Positions 10,437 through 22,979 of a DNA stretch of 64,000 nt are shown here, in pieces; within the stretch, counting starts at the first letter, position 1, and each line of letters begins with the position of its first letter. Source of the DNA: Allium sativum (taxonomy: Eukaryota; Streptophyta; Magnoliopsida; Asparagales; Amaryllidaceae); contig CM060912.1 in the NCBI GenBank assembly GCA_030737875.1, positions 456,324,310 through 456,388,309 on the forward strand, written 5' to 3'. The notes beneath the pieces were generated by a model. The model was not told where the DNA came from, ran no database searches, and saw only the letters and a program-made list of their open reading frames with translations. The position numbers and the translations under genes were made by a program.

Positions 10437-13400
10437 TGTAACGTCCTAGATTTTAAGCTATTATATAATAAACATTCAAATTTATTTTAATGTTGCATTG
10501 GATATATAAATGGATTTCTGTATTGAGTTTATCAATTTGATAACCGATATAAGAATTAATATTGAATATATTTAATTATCGTAATACGAAACGGTAATAA
10601 TTGAATTTACATATAAAATTGGATCAAAACAATTCTATCGATTAATATATATTTCATTTGAATTAAAACGATATTTTATTATCGATGAATTTAATTGTTT
10701 GAAATCAATTTATATATATATATATATTATCGAATTTAAATTAAATGGCCAATTTAATATTGATAGTCTGTATATAAAGGATCGAATAAAATTCCAGAAT
10801 CAGCTCCGTGGAATTCAGAATAACGATATAATTGAGAGCGTCAGTCGTTACGTTAGAATGGTGGTTCGGGTTTTCGAGTAAGGATACCGCGAGATATTTT
10901 GATTATTTAATTAAATTAAAAATCTAGTTAAAATTTATTTAACTTCTTTTCAGCCACCCTATTTCAATATGAAGCCGACCTATCCTTTACGACAACCATC
11001 ACTTCCTCTTAAATATACATGCTGTATTATTTCCTACTTTCTAAATCAAGAAAACATGGAATTTAATGGCAAGTGCTCTCTGTTCCCCCTTCATATATAA
11101 ATATATCGCAAAACCTCTCTTTCCTCTCATTTTTATTTCCATTCCTTAGCATAAAGAAAGAAATAAAACATCGATGCCAATTGATTTTTGGTTCTTCAAA
11201 ATTCCTTTGTTAAATCAAATACCAATAAAAACAATACGAATTCGAATCTGTTCCCCTCGTTTATACGACGGGTTCGATTTGGTATAGTTTTCAATGCACT
11301 CGAAAAGCAAGGGTGTCGCTCGATTTAGGGTAGCAAAGTCAGGATTCAATTTTGGGGTTATCAGGATTTCAAGGTGAATGAAGTTTAAATTTGGATTCGT
11401 TTAGCACGCGATTGCTTTCAATTTTGGTTCGAGGTCAAGGTCTGATGTTCGATATCAAACAGAATTTAGGGAAGAACGATGTTGAACTGATGTTAATTGT
11501 GTGGTAAAAAGGGATCGATTCAGGCAGAAGGGTTTGATGTTGATTTTGGGGGATGCGACAATGTCAAGAAATGAGGCCGGTTGAAGGAAAGTGGGGAAAC
11601 CATAATGTAAAATCTGAATTTTGCCTTATAGATTTGTAGTTATGTCAAAATAAAATTTTCAAAAAATAGCGCTATAATCGTTTTTAAACCATAATGGTTT
11701 ATTAAATTAAATAAAGGATTTTGAGTGAATAAAAATCTGAATTTCCATTAGAAAAATCCGAACTTGAGTTATAAATTAAATATGAAGTCAAGTGGAGTAA
11801 ATGGATTAATTTTTGAAACAGAAATCAGAATTTTAGTTATCGAATGAGGTTAACTAATTCCAAAAGGGATTAGTTAATAGGGTTTTGATTTGAATTTAAC
11901 TTAGTTTAAATGAATTGAATTTGTTAGTCGAAATTGGAAACTTGAATATAAAACTTGGATTAGAAATTGGAAGCGAGCAAGGAGATTGAATTTGAATTGA
12001 ATATAAATGAATACAAACATAATTGAATGGGATATATTTAAATTAAATAGAGCATTTGGCAAAAGAACTAATTAAGGAAGTGGTTAGCGAAATTTGGTAA
12101 AAAGGGTTGAATTGATTGAAATGAATTGGAAATGGGAGTATACATGTTAAACAGGTATGGGATAAAGAGAATGAAGAATATTATTAGTGCCCGACAAAAA
12201 GGTACATGTTTAAATTTCCATATGAGATTTTATGAGCCTACTTGGCAAGCCACTTGGCTTTTTGATTTTCTTTTTGAATGGAAAGGGCCTAGAGAGGCGA
12301 GTGAGGGTTTGAATTATTGACTAGTACAAAGGAGGTGCTGGCGAAATTTTCCAAAAATTTAAGGAGTTATAATATTTTTTAGAAATCTGGTAACTAAAAA
12401 TCAATATAGAAAACACGATAGGGAAATGGACGTGAAATATTAGAAAGGGCCAGTGATTGTTTGATGGTTGTTTATTTTCCTATGACAGTTAAGTCACCAA
12501 CTATTAAAGATTCTTTGACCATTGTTGTCAATACAGAGAGACCGGTTAGATTTAATATCTGAATACCACTCCGTATAGGCAAAGGCGTTGCGAATTAGAT
12601 TATGCTGAAGATAATTGGAGACGGAGTGCAATGCAAGGGCTGTTATGTTTGTCGAGTCCCAGGACAACTTGTATGGACGAATGTCTGACAGAGTATTCCT
12701 AACAGATCACATAAGACGGTCTTTTCGAGATATTACGTTTAGTGGCGGAGAAATTCATTTCTCTTAACTTTTATACCCGTAATATTTTTGGGAAGATCAA
12801 CTAGTGGTTTGACGGGTTTGACGATGTGGCATTCAAAGTGTACGGTGGCCAGATGTTCTAAAAAATAGACGTAGCCTCAAGCCTCACAACTAGGAAATGA
12901 CAAAAATCGGGCAGGCAGCATGGCTAGTTGGGTCATACCTAAGCAGGGTATATTTGTCACTGATCTAGAGAAAATTCATTATTTGTTCTTTTTTCGATTC
13001 TGTATCATACGGATTACGTTTGGATGGCCAACAACCGCGGGTGACAATATATTCGCTACATTAAAGCTAAATGAGTAGGCGGTCATGTGTGGTCGGGTTG
13101 TAAGATGTTCTTGTTGAATCCCAGTGTATCCACTCTAGAGTACACTGATCGGTGAGGTGGTCCCATACCTTGTAATAGTTGGAATCCAATCTCCAATAAG
13201 CGCCCTACGGTTTTGATTTTATACTATATATGTTGAGCATGAGATGCAAGCATTCTACTATTTGGTTATTTATTTGATTAGACATTATTATAATATCACT
13301 GGATTTTGATATAAAAAAAATGTTTTGGTTATAGTAAGGTAAAAACCGTCAATGTTTATGTGTGGGTTGGGTTGGTCTAACTATTACCCTTTCTTTTAAA

Positions 13401-13847
13401 AGGTTTTTTCAAATTTAAAAAGTATGGTTGGAGTTTACTCACACCAATCCCATGACTGACCCATAGTTTATTTTTTTTTGTTTTCCCTAAACTCTTGGGT
13501 GGCCAAATTTGTATGGGCAGTCAAATGTTCAAGATTTTACAGATATTCTTGGAGGAGCTAGAAGCAGGAGGCTTCACCATTAGATATTTAAAATTATTTT
13601 CCGCTGTGTTGTATATATGTTGATCTCTGATCATGGTATGTATATATGATACAAAATTTTGTATTTCAAAAGTTATGTTATATAATACATTTTATTCATT
13701 CAGCTATGAGATTTCGTTTTGTTATTTCTGTTCTTCTTCTATCTGTTTCTATTTCTTTAACCCTAATGACTTGTATTTCTGTATTATTTGAGTTGGACGT
13801 GTGTTGTATTAGTCATCTCGGATAGTACGGATTTTCGAGCCATCACA
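10437..13847 (+). repeat. 5' LTR of element C (3,411 bp)
   Basis: Begins TGTAACGTCCTAGATTTTAAG and ends CGAGCCATCACA, directly before the primer site. It matches the 3' LTR at 14901-16045 and again at 35270-37491. At about 11598 it lacks some 2.3 kb that the 3' LTR has. A (TA)n run lies at about 10710-10728. Confidence 0.85.
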
Positions 13848-14900
13848 GTTGGTATCAGAGCTTAGGTTGAGCGAACACCTAGGCTTTGGTGGGGTTTTAC
13901 TCATTAGAGATTGGGTCAGTAGCACCATAGAATGAGTTGAGTATATATATGAGAGAGCGTATTTGTAAATTGATATTAAAAATTGTTTTATATTATGTTG
14001 ATCGATCTGTTGAGTGGTATATAAATTTCACGTCGACTTGTTTAGCTGATGTGGCCGAGAGGGATTTATAAACACTTGAACAGAGTAATTTGACACAGTA
14101 TGTTATGAAAGTTGGATAAATGAAATAGTTTTATCCAAAATAATATTTTCAAATGAAAGAAATAATTTTCCAAGATTATTATAATATATGAATGTGGTGG
14201 TTGAGATTATAATTAAATTAGATTATAAAATTGAAATGGTTATATGTAACCAAAGAAAATTTGTAAATACAAATGGTATGAAATTAAATTGGATTGAAAT
14301 CAGAATTTGGAGTTTAAATCCCGGGAAATTGGAAAAATATTTTTCCAAAGTATGTTAAGATAATATAGCCCTGATTTGGAAAGGTTTTGAATAAAAATCA
14401 TTTTGAATGGATTTTTAAAAGTAATAAAGCATTGAATTCACTTCAGTCACTAGAAAATAATTATGATGATGAAGCGCACCATCGTCAATGTTCATTTTCA
14501 AGTTTCTAAGTGATGGATTGCTACCTTAGAAATGTTTTAGATGGAAATTTGTTTGAAAGAATACAAGTTGGTTTGAAAATTCAAATATTTTGAATTTGGG
14601 ATGGTTGTAAATATATGCATATATATTTATATGATTTCAAAAGGATTTGAAATAAAAACCAGTAATTTGAATTCTGAAATCCAAATTTAATTTAAGCAAG
14701 TTAAATAAATTGAAATAATGGAACCAGTAAAATGAACTGAAATTGAATATTCCCATGAATACTTAAAGTTGTATCGGACTTGAGTTATAAGATTTGAAAT
14801 ACCGAGTTATAAAAAAATGGGCTTTAGAAAAGCTAACGGGTTTGTAGCATTTCTTCTACCTTAGTAATTTTGGGGACGAAATTCTTTTAAAGGGGAAGAA
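13848..14900 (+). other. Internal region of element C (no coding frame)
   Basis: Starts with the primer site TTGGTATCAGAGC (13849-13861) and ends with GGGGACGAAATTC followed by the purine tract AAAGGGGAAGAA. The 1,053 bases between hold no frame above about 60 codons and no gag or pol motif. The element therefore keeps only the signals needed in cis for priming. Confidence 0.8.
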
Positions 14901-16776
14901 ACGTAAAATCCTAGATTTTAAGCTATTTTATAATAAACATTTAAATTTATTTTTATGTTGTATTGGATATGTAAATGGATTTTTATATTTAATTTATCAA
15001 TTTAATAACCGATACACGAAGTAATATTGAATATATTTAATTATCGTAATATGAGACGGTAATAATTAAATTTGCAGATAAAATCGGATCAAAACAATTC
15101 TATAGATTAATATATATTTCATTTGAATTAAAACAATAATTTATTATCGATGAATTTAATTGTTTGAAATCGATATATATATATATATATATTTTCAAAT
15201 TTAAATTAAATGGCCAATTTAATATTGATAGTCTATATATAAAGGATCGAATAATATTCCAGAAAAGCTCCGTGGAGTTTAGAATAACGATATAATTGAG
15301 AGCATTGGTCATTACGTTAGAATAGCGGTTCGGGTTTTCGAGTAAGGGTACCGCGAGATATTTTGATTATTTAATTAAATTAAAAACCTAATTAAAATTT
15401 ATTTAACTACTTTTCAGCCACCCTATTTCAATATGAAGCCGACCTATCCTTTACGACAGCCATCTCTTCCTCTTAAATATTCACGCCGTATTGTTTCCTA
15501 CTTTCTAAATCAAGCAAACATGGAATTTAGTGGCAAGTATTCTCTGTTCCCTCTTCGTATATAAATATTTCGCAACACCTCTCTCTCCTCTCATTTTATT
15601 TTCCATTCCTCAGCATAAAGAAAGAAATAAAACACCGAAGCCAATTGTTTTCTGATTCTTCAAAATTCCTTTGTTAAATCAAATACCAATAAAAACAATA
15701 TGAGTTTGAATCTGTTCCCCTCGTTTATACGACGGCTTCGATTTGGTATAGTTTTCAATGCACTCGAAAAGCATGGGTGTCGCTCGATTTAGGGTAGCAA
15801 AGTCAGGATTCGATTTTGGGGTTATCAGGATTTCAAGGTGAATGAAGTTTAAATTTGGATTCGTTTAGCATGCGGTTGCTTTCAATTTTGGTTCGAGGTC
15901 AAGGTCCGATGTTCGATATCAAACAGAATTTAGGGAAGAACTATGTTGAACTGATGTTTATAGTGTGGTAAAAAGGGAGCGATTCAGGCAGAAGGTTTTG
16001 ATGTTGATTTTGGGGGATGCAACAATGTCAAGAAATAAGGCCGGTTGAAGGAAAGTTGGGATCAGTGCTAGAACTGGGTTCATTCGGAGGAGTTGTAGGG
16101 TTTTAAATGTGTATCCAAGTATGCAGTGGAGGATGGCCTAAGTGAACTGGGCTGGTGTTTCGACAGTGGGGTATTGGGGGTATACAACGTACTGACGACG
16201 AATTGGGTTCAAAAAGTGGGTTTGGGTCTATTGTTATGTGGAGAGATGGTGGTGCTCTGACCAAATTGTAGACGGATTTTCAGCATGTGGAGAATGGAGA
16301 AGATGACTCTGGGTTCATGGTTTTAGTGGAGGAGACTATGGCAGTGTAGGAGTTCAAATAAGGTTGGAGGGATTTTTAAAGTATGCAGTGGAGTTTGTAT
16401 ACGTTGATGATTTACTCAAGGTGATGCTGATTGGTTCGGAAAGAGAAATCAAACGAAGGTAAATCCTTAATTGAACTAGATTTTTGATTAAAAAATAAAT
16501 AAATTATTATATTAGTAAACAGGTAACCGAATAGTTAATATTTGCTTGATGATAGTTTAATTTAATACAATCGTGTAAAAGTGCATATTGTTCATTCGAA
16601 ATCAGATTTGAACGACATGAAATTCGTTGGACTAGTATCGTCTATAGCTCTGCAAATGGAACTAAATCGAGTTCGTATGGAACCAGCTTGACTTTGTTGA
16701 TTAAATTAAATGTCTTTTTAAAATAATTAAAAATCAAATAGTTATTGCGTTAAATAAAAAAATCAACGAGAGTAAA
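14901..16776 (+). repeat. 3' LTR of element C, left part
   Basis: Starts ACGTAAAATCCTAGATTTTAAG, a damaged version of the 5' LTR start, and parallels 10440-11597 until about 16045. From there to 16771 it has LTR sequence missing from the 5' copy. It is cut by element E at the target sequence GTAAA (16772-16776). Confidence 0.8.
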
Positions 16777-16984
16777 TGTGACGATCCCAAAATCCATGTG
16801 ACGGTATTAAGGATAATCATTGGAATATAACACATCAATCATCATAGCAGAGAACAGATAATAGCAAAAACGATAAATAGAATAATTTTACATGGATATG
16901 ACAGCGGATTCATAACATGTAACAACATCAGAATAGCACAACGTAGGATATAACTTAGTAAATAAAGGGGGAATAATCAGTCAC

Positions 16985-17117
16985 CATCGCCAGAGGCGGA
17001 ATATATACATGCAGTGAGACATAATAAGAGTATCAGTCTACATCGCCGAGGGCGGTACATATACATACTATAATAAGTACTGGAAGTAAAACAGTCTGCA
17101 TCGCCTGTGGCGGAATC
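16985..17117. repeat. Three ATCGCC...GGCGG hairpin units in LTR of E
   Basis: Units with CATCGCC, three to four bases and GGCGG occur near 16984, 17041 and 17099, about 58 bp apart, followed in two of them by an ATATACAT-type tail. The right LTR has the same series near 27689-27815. On the element strand this lies near the 3' end of the LTR (presumed U5). Confidence 0.7.
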
Positions 17118-18849
17118 ACAATATAGATACAATAATAGCGGAAAATGTCAAAGTCATCTCGGTGAATTCAGCCTCGCCATGAGCCAAAATGCACTCCATA
17201 CTACAGTGCTGAGCCAAAAACAACCTGTCACCTGTGAACTAGGCTGCCCGTGTGAAAATAAGGGCACCCGCGTTTGCAAAGTGAAACAAACAACGAGTCA
17301 GTCATGGGAACTGGTATGAGAAATCTACTTAACAATTTAAACAACAGTAATAAGCAAATCATAGGACCACGCCACTTTCGCGGAATGGGTTTACTCCAGT
17401 GATTACTGGTGCATTTAAAACAAAGTAAATTCTTTGAAAACAACGCAATGCTTTTTTAAAAAGAATGAAGCCATTATAAGACTCAAGTCCCATCATACAA
17501 TGCAACGCAAGCCGGAGGATAGAGTTGTACCTTATAATGGCCAAATATGCTTAATACGTGTAAAGCAAAATCATTTGATATTATTACTAGTGCATATATG
17601 TTTCAAAAACGAATAGCATCATAAATATCAATCATAGATGGCATAAGTGCCCCATACCACTATGTCGCCATACTAGTTCTACAATCAAATCCATTATTTC
17701 GTATTGGAAATTGGATTTCCGTCATGAGTCGAGGCAAGGGGCAAGCTCCTCTCCGCTTCGAGACATTCTAGCAAATGCCTCAGGACTACACACTCTGGGT
17801 AACCCTTGGATCTTCAGGGCCGGTCCTCTCTTACGTTGGAGGATTAGTTATTCCTGAACACACGTTTCCCGGTCCTTACAGACCTATAATCGAGGCGCCT
17901 CGCATTCCAACAACCACATAGATGAAAAGTAGATATAAATGTCAGGGCTGGTAGGTCACTGACACCACCATAGCTAGAAAGAAACGTCGTGCACTCCCTG
18001 CAGTCCTTATCCCGTTTTTAACTCATACTGAGGTGTGAGGCTCGCGAATCCATGCTATACACAAAGCCAGGCCACGTAGGCCGTGCTTTGATCATCAAAC
18101 ACAAGATTTTGCTTTGCAACAGAAGCCTTGATCACAACATCTTGTCATGCCACATAGGCAGTCCACTCCATACGACTGATTTCTATCGATATATAACCTC
18201 TGAGCTCGTACGTCTCAGAGAAGGGCGTTAAGCAAAAGAATAAATTCTCCACCACCAAACAGATATATATTTAACAGAGATCAACCAATATATAACTAAA
18301 TCCAATGTCAGACACACAGTCCATTTACAAGTCCGTTCTGGATCTGAACGAAACCGGAGGCGTCAAATTCCTCGTATATCCGTACAATCAACACATACGT
18401 TCAGACGGCTACTACTTCCGTTCCTTCACGGTAGCTACTCCAATCAGGAACCTCAGCAGCGCCCATCCAATCGATACGAAGATCGTCGGTCTTGAATCGT
18501 CTTTGTATTTTCCAATTCGAATCGTTCGATCAATTATTTGAAATGAGGGTTAGCTCGGCCTTTTCAAATAATTCACGTAATTAGAATTCAAATCAATTCT
18601 TTCCATGGTTATATTATTCGACATTCACATTTCAGTTCTTTAGTATAATTTTCGTGTCAAACACATACAACCATCAAATATTAACAGATCAAGCCAAATT
18701 GGTTTATTTCCAATCTATGTTACTTATAATGTTTTATAACGATTTTTTGCCATTTTTATTTATTTAAAAAATGGCCATATTCAATTAAACGACGTTTCAG
18801 GTCGTGCCGTGGCACTGGCGTTGTTTTTCCCCTAATTTGTTTTACACAT

Positions 18850-19260
18850 ATCGGAAAATCTAACCGTTGGATTTCTACAAAGTCTATACCACTGGGAAGA
18901 TATTCCCAAAGCAAACCCAACGGTTCCAGTTTCGTGAAAATCCGACGGTCGGATCTTCCACACTAGTCGTTTGAAGTTACGGTTTCAAAATTCGAACTGC
19001 AGCGTCGTTATTCGATTAAATTTAATTATATTTATATTTATATATAAATATAAACGATTCTGGCACTGTTTTTCTTCAGATTTGAATTAAACATTCCAGA
19101 CAATCCAACCGTTGGATTTTTATAAGGTTGGTGCCGTTGGAAAGATTTTTCCAAGGCAAACCCAGCGGTTGCAGTTTCGGGAAAATCCGATGGTCGGATT
19201 TCTCGTACTAATCGATTCAAATTACGATTTCAAAACACGAACTGCACGGCTTCGATTCCT
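18850..19260. repeat. Diverged direct duplication in LTR of E
   Basis: Two blocks about 254 bp apart share CCGTTGGATTT, then GGAAGAT or GGAAAGA with TTCCAA, GCAAACCCA and AAAATCCGAYGGTCGGAT. The same pair occurs near 29550-29960 in the other LTR. Confidence 0.7.
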
Positions 19261-19718
19261 TTCCATTTTGTTTATATATATATATATATATAGTTCATTC
19301 TTTAATTTCAACATCGTTTTCACTTCAAATATTTCACTAACGCCTTTATATTTCGAAAAATTTCGTCATAACCTCCTTTGTACGGGGAGGGGTTTGAAAA
19401 TTTATTGGGCCGTGTTAGGTACCCAATAAATCCTATAAAGCATACACATATTTTTAGTGATATATTCTGGTGTTTACAGGGGAGTGTGTATAGATAATAA
19501 CTCCAGAGAATAAATTCTCGTCACCCTGTCAAAGCCTGAGAGAGTGTGTATTTTAAATGCTCCAGAGGATAAATCCTCGTCACCTCGTCCCGTGTGGGAA
19601 ACAAATAGTCCATGTGCCGTATCTAATGACTAGAGAGACGTGATTATTGTCAACTCCAGACCCGTGTGGGGTTTTTATTAATCTGGCAATTTATCGTTAC
19701 AATTTTATATGGTCCATA

Positions 19719-19800
19719 TCAGTCATCAGTTCAACCTGTAATATATAGTCATCAGTTCAATCTGTAATATATAGTCATCAGTTCAATCTGTAATATATGG
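19719..19800. repeat. 27-bp triplication in LTR of E
   Basis: AGTCATCAGTTCAAYCTGTAATATAT occurs three times in a row, with one substitution in the first unit. The identical arrangement lies at about 30433-30514 in the right LTR. Confidence 0.8.
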
Positions 19801-20170
19801 TCATCGCCATACGAGCCTCTCGGTCGTATGGTAAATCTTCAACCTCGTTACACAAGCTCCAAATGCTTATGTGGTATATGATGAAGTATGCCTATCATCA
19901 AGAAGTATGCCCATCGTCAAGAAGTATGCCATGTAGTGTAGTTCAAAATTAATTGTTACTATCCTATGGCGATGTTTATTATTTCACACAGAATAACCAG
20001 CACTCCGCATCCAATGGCATTCACAGGAGTTGATATAAAAATAAAATTGCGCAGCCAACTCATCAAGGCTTACCTATTTGTCGGGCACGCAAATAATTTC
20101 TTTACTCTACAGCGAATCCATTTTCCTGTTCAACACATGTATATATATGCAAAACAAAGCTAATAATAAT

Positions 20171-20905
20171 ATTTCTAGCAAACTAATATTTATTTCAACA
20201 CATGAATTTCAATTCAACGAGTGAATTTCAATTCAACACATGAATATTCTCTATAGTTTGTATATATATAAAAATGTGATTTTTATCGTTAAATCTATTT
20301 GTTTAAAATTCGAATAATATTCAACACATGAATTTTAACTCGACGAACGAATTTCAATTCAGCACATGAATATTCTCTATAGTTTGTATATATATAAAAA
20401 TGTGATTTTTATCGTTAAATCTATTTGTTTAAAATTCGAATAATATTCAACACATGAATTTCAACTCGACGAACGAATTTCAATTCAATACATGAATATT
20501 CTCTATAGTTTGTATATATATAAAAATGTGATTTTTATCGTTAAATCTATTTGTTTAAAATTCAAATAATATTCAACACATGAATTTCAACTCAACGAAT
20601 GAATTCCAATTCAACACATGAATATTCTCTACAGTTTGTATATATATATATATATATATATATAAATGTGATTTTTATCGTTAAATCTATTTGTTTAAAA
20701 TTCGAATAATATTCAACACATGAATTTCAACTCAACGAATGAATTTCAATTCAAAACATGAATATTCTCTATAGTTTGCATATATATATAAATGTGATTT
20801 TCATCGTTAAATCTATTTGTTTAAAATTCGAATAATATTCAACACATGAATTTCAACTCAACGAATGAATTCCAATTCAACACATGAATATTGGTTTCAA
20901 CATAT
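20171..20905. repeat. 126-bp tandem array in 3' LTR of E
   Basis: The landmark GAATATT recurs at 20242, 20368, 20494, 20620, 20760 and 20885. The spacing is 126 bp except for one 140-bp step caused by expansion of a (TA)n tract. Each unit holds TTCTCTATAGTTTG, a (TA)n run, ATCGTTAAATCTATTTG and AACACATGAATTTCAA. There are no unique spacers. Confidence 0.88.
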
Positions 20906-21719
20906 GTAATTAATTTCAACAAATGAAAATTATTCTATCACATGAATTTTTCAGAAAATTTCTGCAGCATAACGGCAGGGTAGTTAAAACCGGGACCGTC
21001 CCTAGTACGGCTCCTCGCTCTACCTTAAAACCTCGCGGTTTTTGACAATGGGGATCATGCATCTAGTTCGCACGTAGGCGGCATGTTTTATTTTCATTTC
21101 CACAATCCTATTCTAATTTGTTTCAACCACAAGAGGGTATTTTTCAACCACAAAGGTATTTTTCAACCACAATATCAACCACAAACAATTATTTCCAACC
21201 ATTCATCATAACATATAATATCACGCCAATCACAAGCAATAAATATCGTCCATGGTCTGTGGACGAGGGGAGTGTATATATATATATTATTTCTATAATT
21301 CACTTGCATTTCATCACAATTCAAAGCATATATGTTTCATACAACGCTTGTATAATTTATACATCGCTAATATAACTTATACAACACATGTACATGAGGT
21401 ATACAATGCGTATATAATTTACACTTCGCTTATATAATTTATACAACACGATTCCATTCACACAGTTTAATTTAGATTCCTCACATTGGTTTTTGTAGTG
21501 CTAAAAATCGTAGGAAGGTCAGAAAAATCCGCGGCTTCCGCTAGATGGTAGAGAGCCTCCTTGCGGTCCCGATGTTTCCTGTTTCATCGAATTTCGTTAA
21601 CACACTAAAAAGATATGATTTTTCAAAGTTTTGAAACACTTAAAAGTATTATTTTCAATTCAGAAATTTCAAAGCAGATAACTTTTCAAACCTTCAAAAC
21701 TAGGTCTTTAATTTTCAAT

Positions 21720-22100
21720 CAATCCGTGCTATTTCGTCTCGATCGGATGCTGCGACGTCGAAGAGCTTCGAGCAGGCTTCCTATCGACGGTGGTGGCAGC
21801 GAACTCGACGGCTCCAGTGATGATCGACGGCGCTCCAAAGGTGAAGACTTCCTGGATGAAATTCGACGTCGATACTCGATGGTTTCAGACGAGGGTTGTA
21901 TTGATTGAAAGAGGGGAGGAAGGCGATCGGAAATGCCAACTGGGGGCCGTGGCGAAATGGCCTGTGGCGGCGGCGATCGAGCTGGAAAGTTTTGAACGGG
22001 TTTCGCCGTTCGTTTCTGGGGTTGACCGACTTTTTTGAGATGAGAGAGAAAATGAAAGATATTTTCTAATATATTTAAATTTTAAATTCCTATAATATCC
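21720..22100 (-). promoter_or_regulatory. Candidate promoter and leader of E, 3' LTR copy
   Basis: On the element strand an AT-rich stretch with TATA-like sequences (about 22062-22100) precedes a CT-rich run (TTTTCTCTCTCATCTC) and a markedly GC-rich block of some 300 bp. This is the only such contrast in the LTR and is repeated near 32505-32885 in the 5' LTR. Its use as promoter and transcribed leader is inferred from composition. Confidence 0.4.
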
Positions 22101-22270
22101 TTTCTAGCCAACGTACACCAATTTCAACCCAACGACTGTTGCCCCTAGCTAAATACCCCCATTCCGGACACAATGGGATATGTTTCGTTGGCCAATTCGA
22201 CTGTTATAGTCAGTTATTTTTCAAATTAAAGTATAAAACATTTTATATTCAATTTGAACGTACATTTCAA

Positions 22271-22568
22271 TTTGCCAGGGCCACAAACTGAATCGAAAAA
22301 TTCCGGATAAATAAATCTAGCTTTGTTTTGACGATACGGTCCCAACAAAACCAGTTTTGTAGAATTCTGATCTCGTATGCAAAATGTCCATTTTCAGGTC
22401 GACCCATTTAAACAGAAATTGACCAATCACATTTCCTTTTGCCCCGCTCACATACTAGCTTCAAAAGTTATGAAATTTGAAACCTAGCAATAGTTTGACA
22501 TCCCGGATCCAACAAAAGTGGTTTCGTCGAATTCCGAGGTCGTATGCAAAATATCTATTTTCAAGGGC
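22271..22568. repeat. Duplicated U3 module in LTR of E
   Basis: Two units about 175 bp apart each hold GAAATCTAGC or GAAACCTAGC, TTTTGAC or TTTGACA, CCAACAAAA, GTCGAATTC-like sequence and CGTATGCAAAAT. The same pair lies at about 33070-33360 in the right LTR and, diverged, at about 45900-46200 in solo LTR F. Confidence 0.7.
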
Positions 22569-22878
22569 TATATATTCTATATAGCGACTTTTCTGAAAAT
22601 TCATTTGGCCATAACTTTTGATTCCTGTTATGAAACTTCGATTTTTTAGATTCGTTAGAAAGGTATTCATAAACAGATTTAAATATTTTTTGTTTCGCTA
22701 AAATCTGTTATATTTTCCACCCGGTACAGTCAGACAAAGTTTGTATTCAAATTTACAAACTGCCTCACTATTCCCAATTCATTCTTTTATTGAAATATTC
22801 TATTTCAATTGTTCAAATTCTTTGACAATAACCAATTTTAAAATTTTAAAATTGGTTCACATTTTCCGGGTTATTACA

Positions 22879-22912
22879 ATCTCCCCCACTTAAAACTTTT
22901 CATCCTCGAAAA
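22879..22912 (-). other. Polypurine tract of element E
   Basis: The element strand reads AAGTGGGGGAGAT immediately before TGTAATAACCC, with CGAGGATGAAAAGTTTT upstream, matching the chromovirus layout in A and C. Confidence 0.75.
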
Positions 22913-22979
22913 GGAAACAACAGCAAAGTAGGAAACAAAATGTAAATGCAAAGTATTGTGAAGGTACCTTGCACCGGAG

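Larger units (their letters stand above)
16777..22878 (-). repeat. 3' LTR of element E (6,102 bp)
   Basis: Plus strand begins TGTGACGATCCC and ends GGGTTATTACA; on the element strand this is TGTAATAACCC to GGGATCGTCACA. It contains three GC hairpin units near 16987-17115, a 27-bp triplication near 19719-19800, a duplicated block near 18850-19260, an array of about 126 bp near 20171-20905 and a duplicated U3 module near 22271-22568. It is shorter than the 5' LTR mainly because it has lost a repeat unit near 20175. Confidence 0.9.

Noticed and set aside
12126..12320. About 60-codon frame present in both LTRs of C (also 35769-35957)
   Set aside because: Shared only because LTRs are copies. The in-frame 9-bp indel is intriguing, but substitutions show no synonymous bias by eye, and there is no motif.
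17228..17443. Paired short frames in the two LTRs of E (also 27933-28148)
   Set aside because: Same position in both LTRs through common origin; no domain and no conservation in F.
21615..22038. Overlapping 97- and 82-codon plus frames in the GC-rich block of E's LTR (also 32401-32824)
   Set aside because: Antisense to the element and explained by the GC-rich leader; no recognisable protein.
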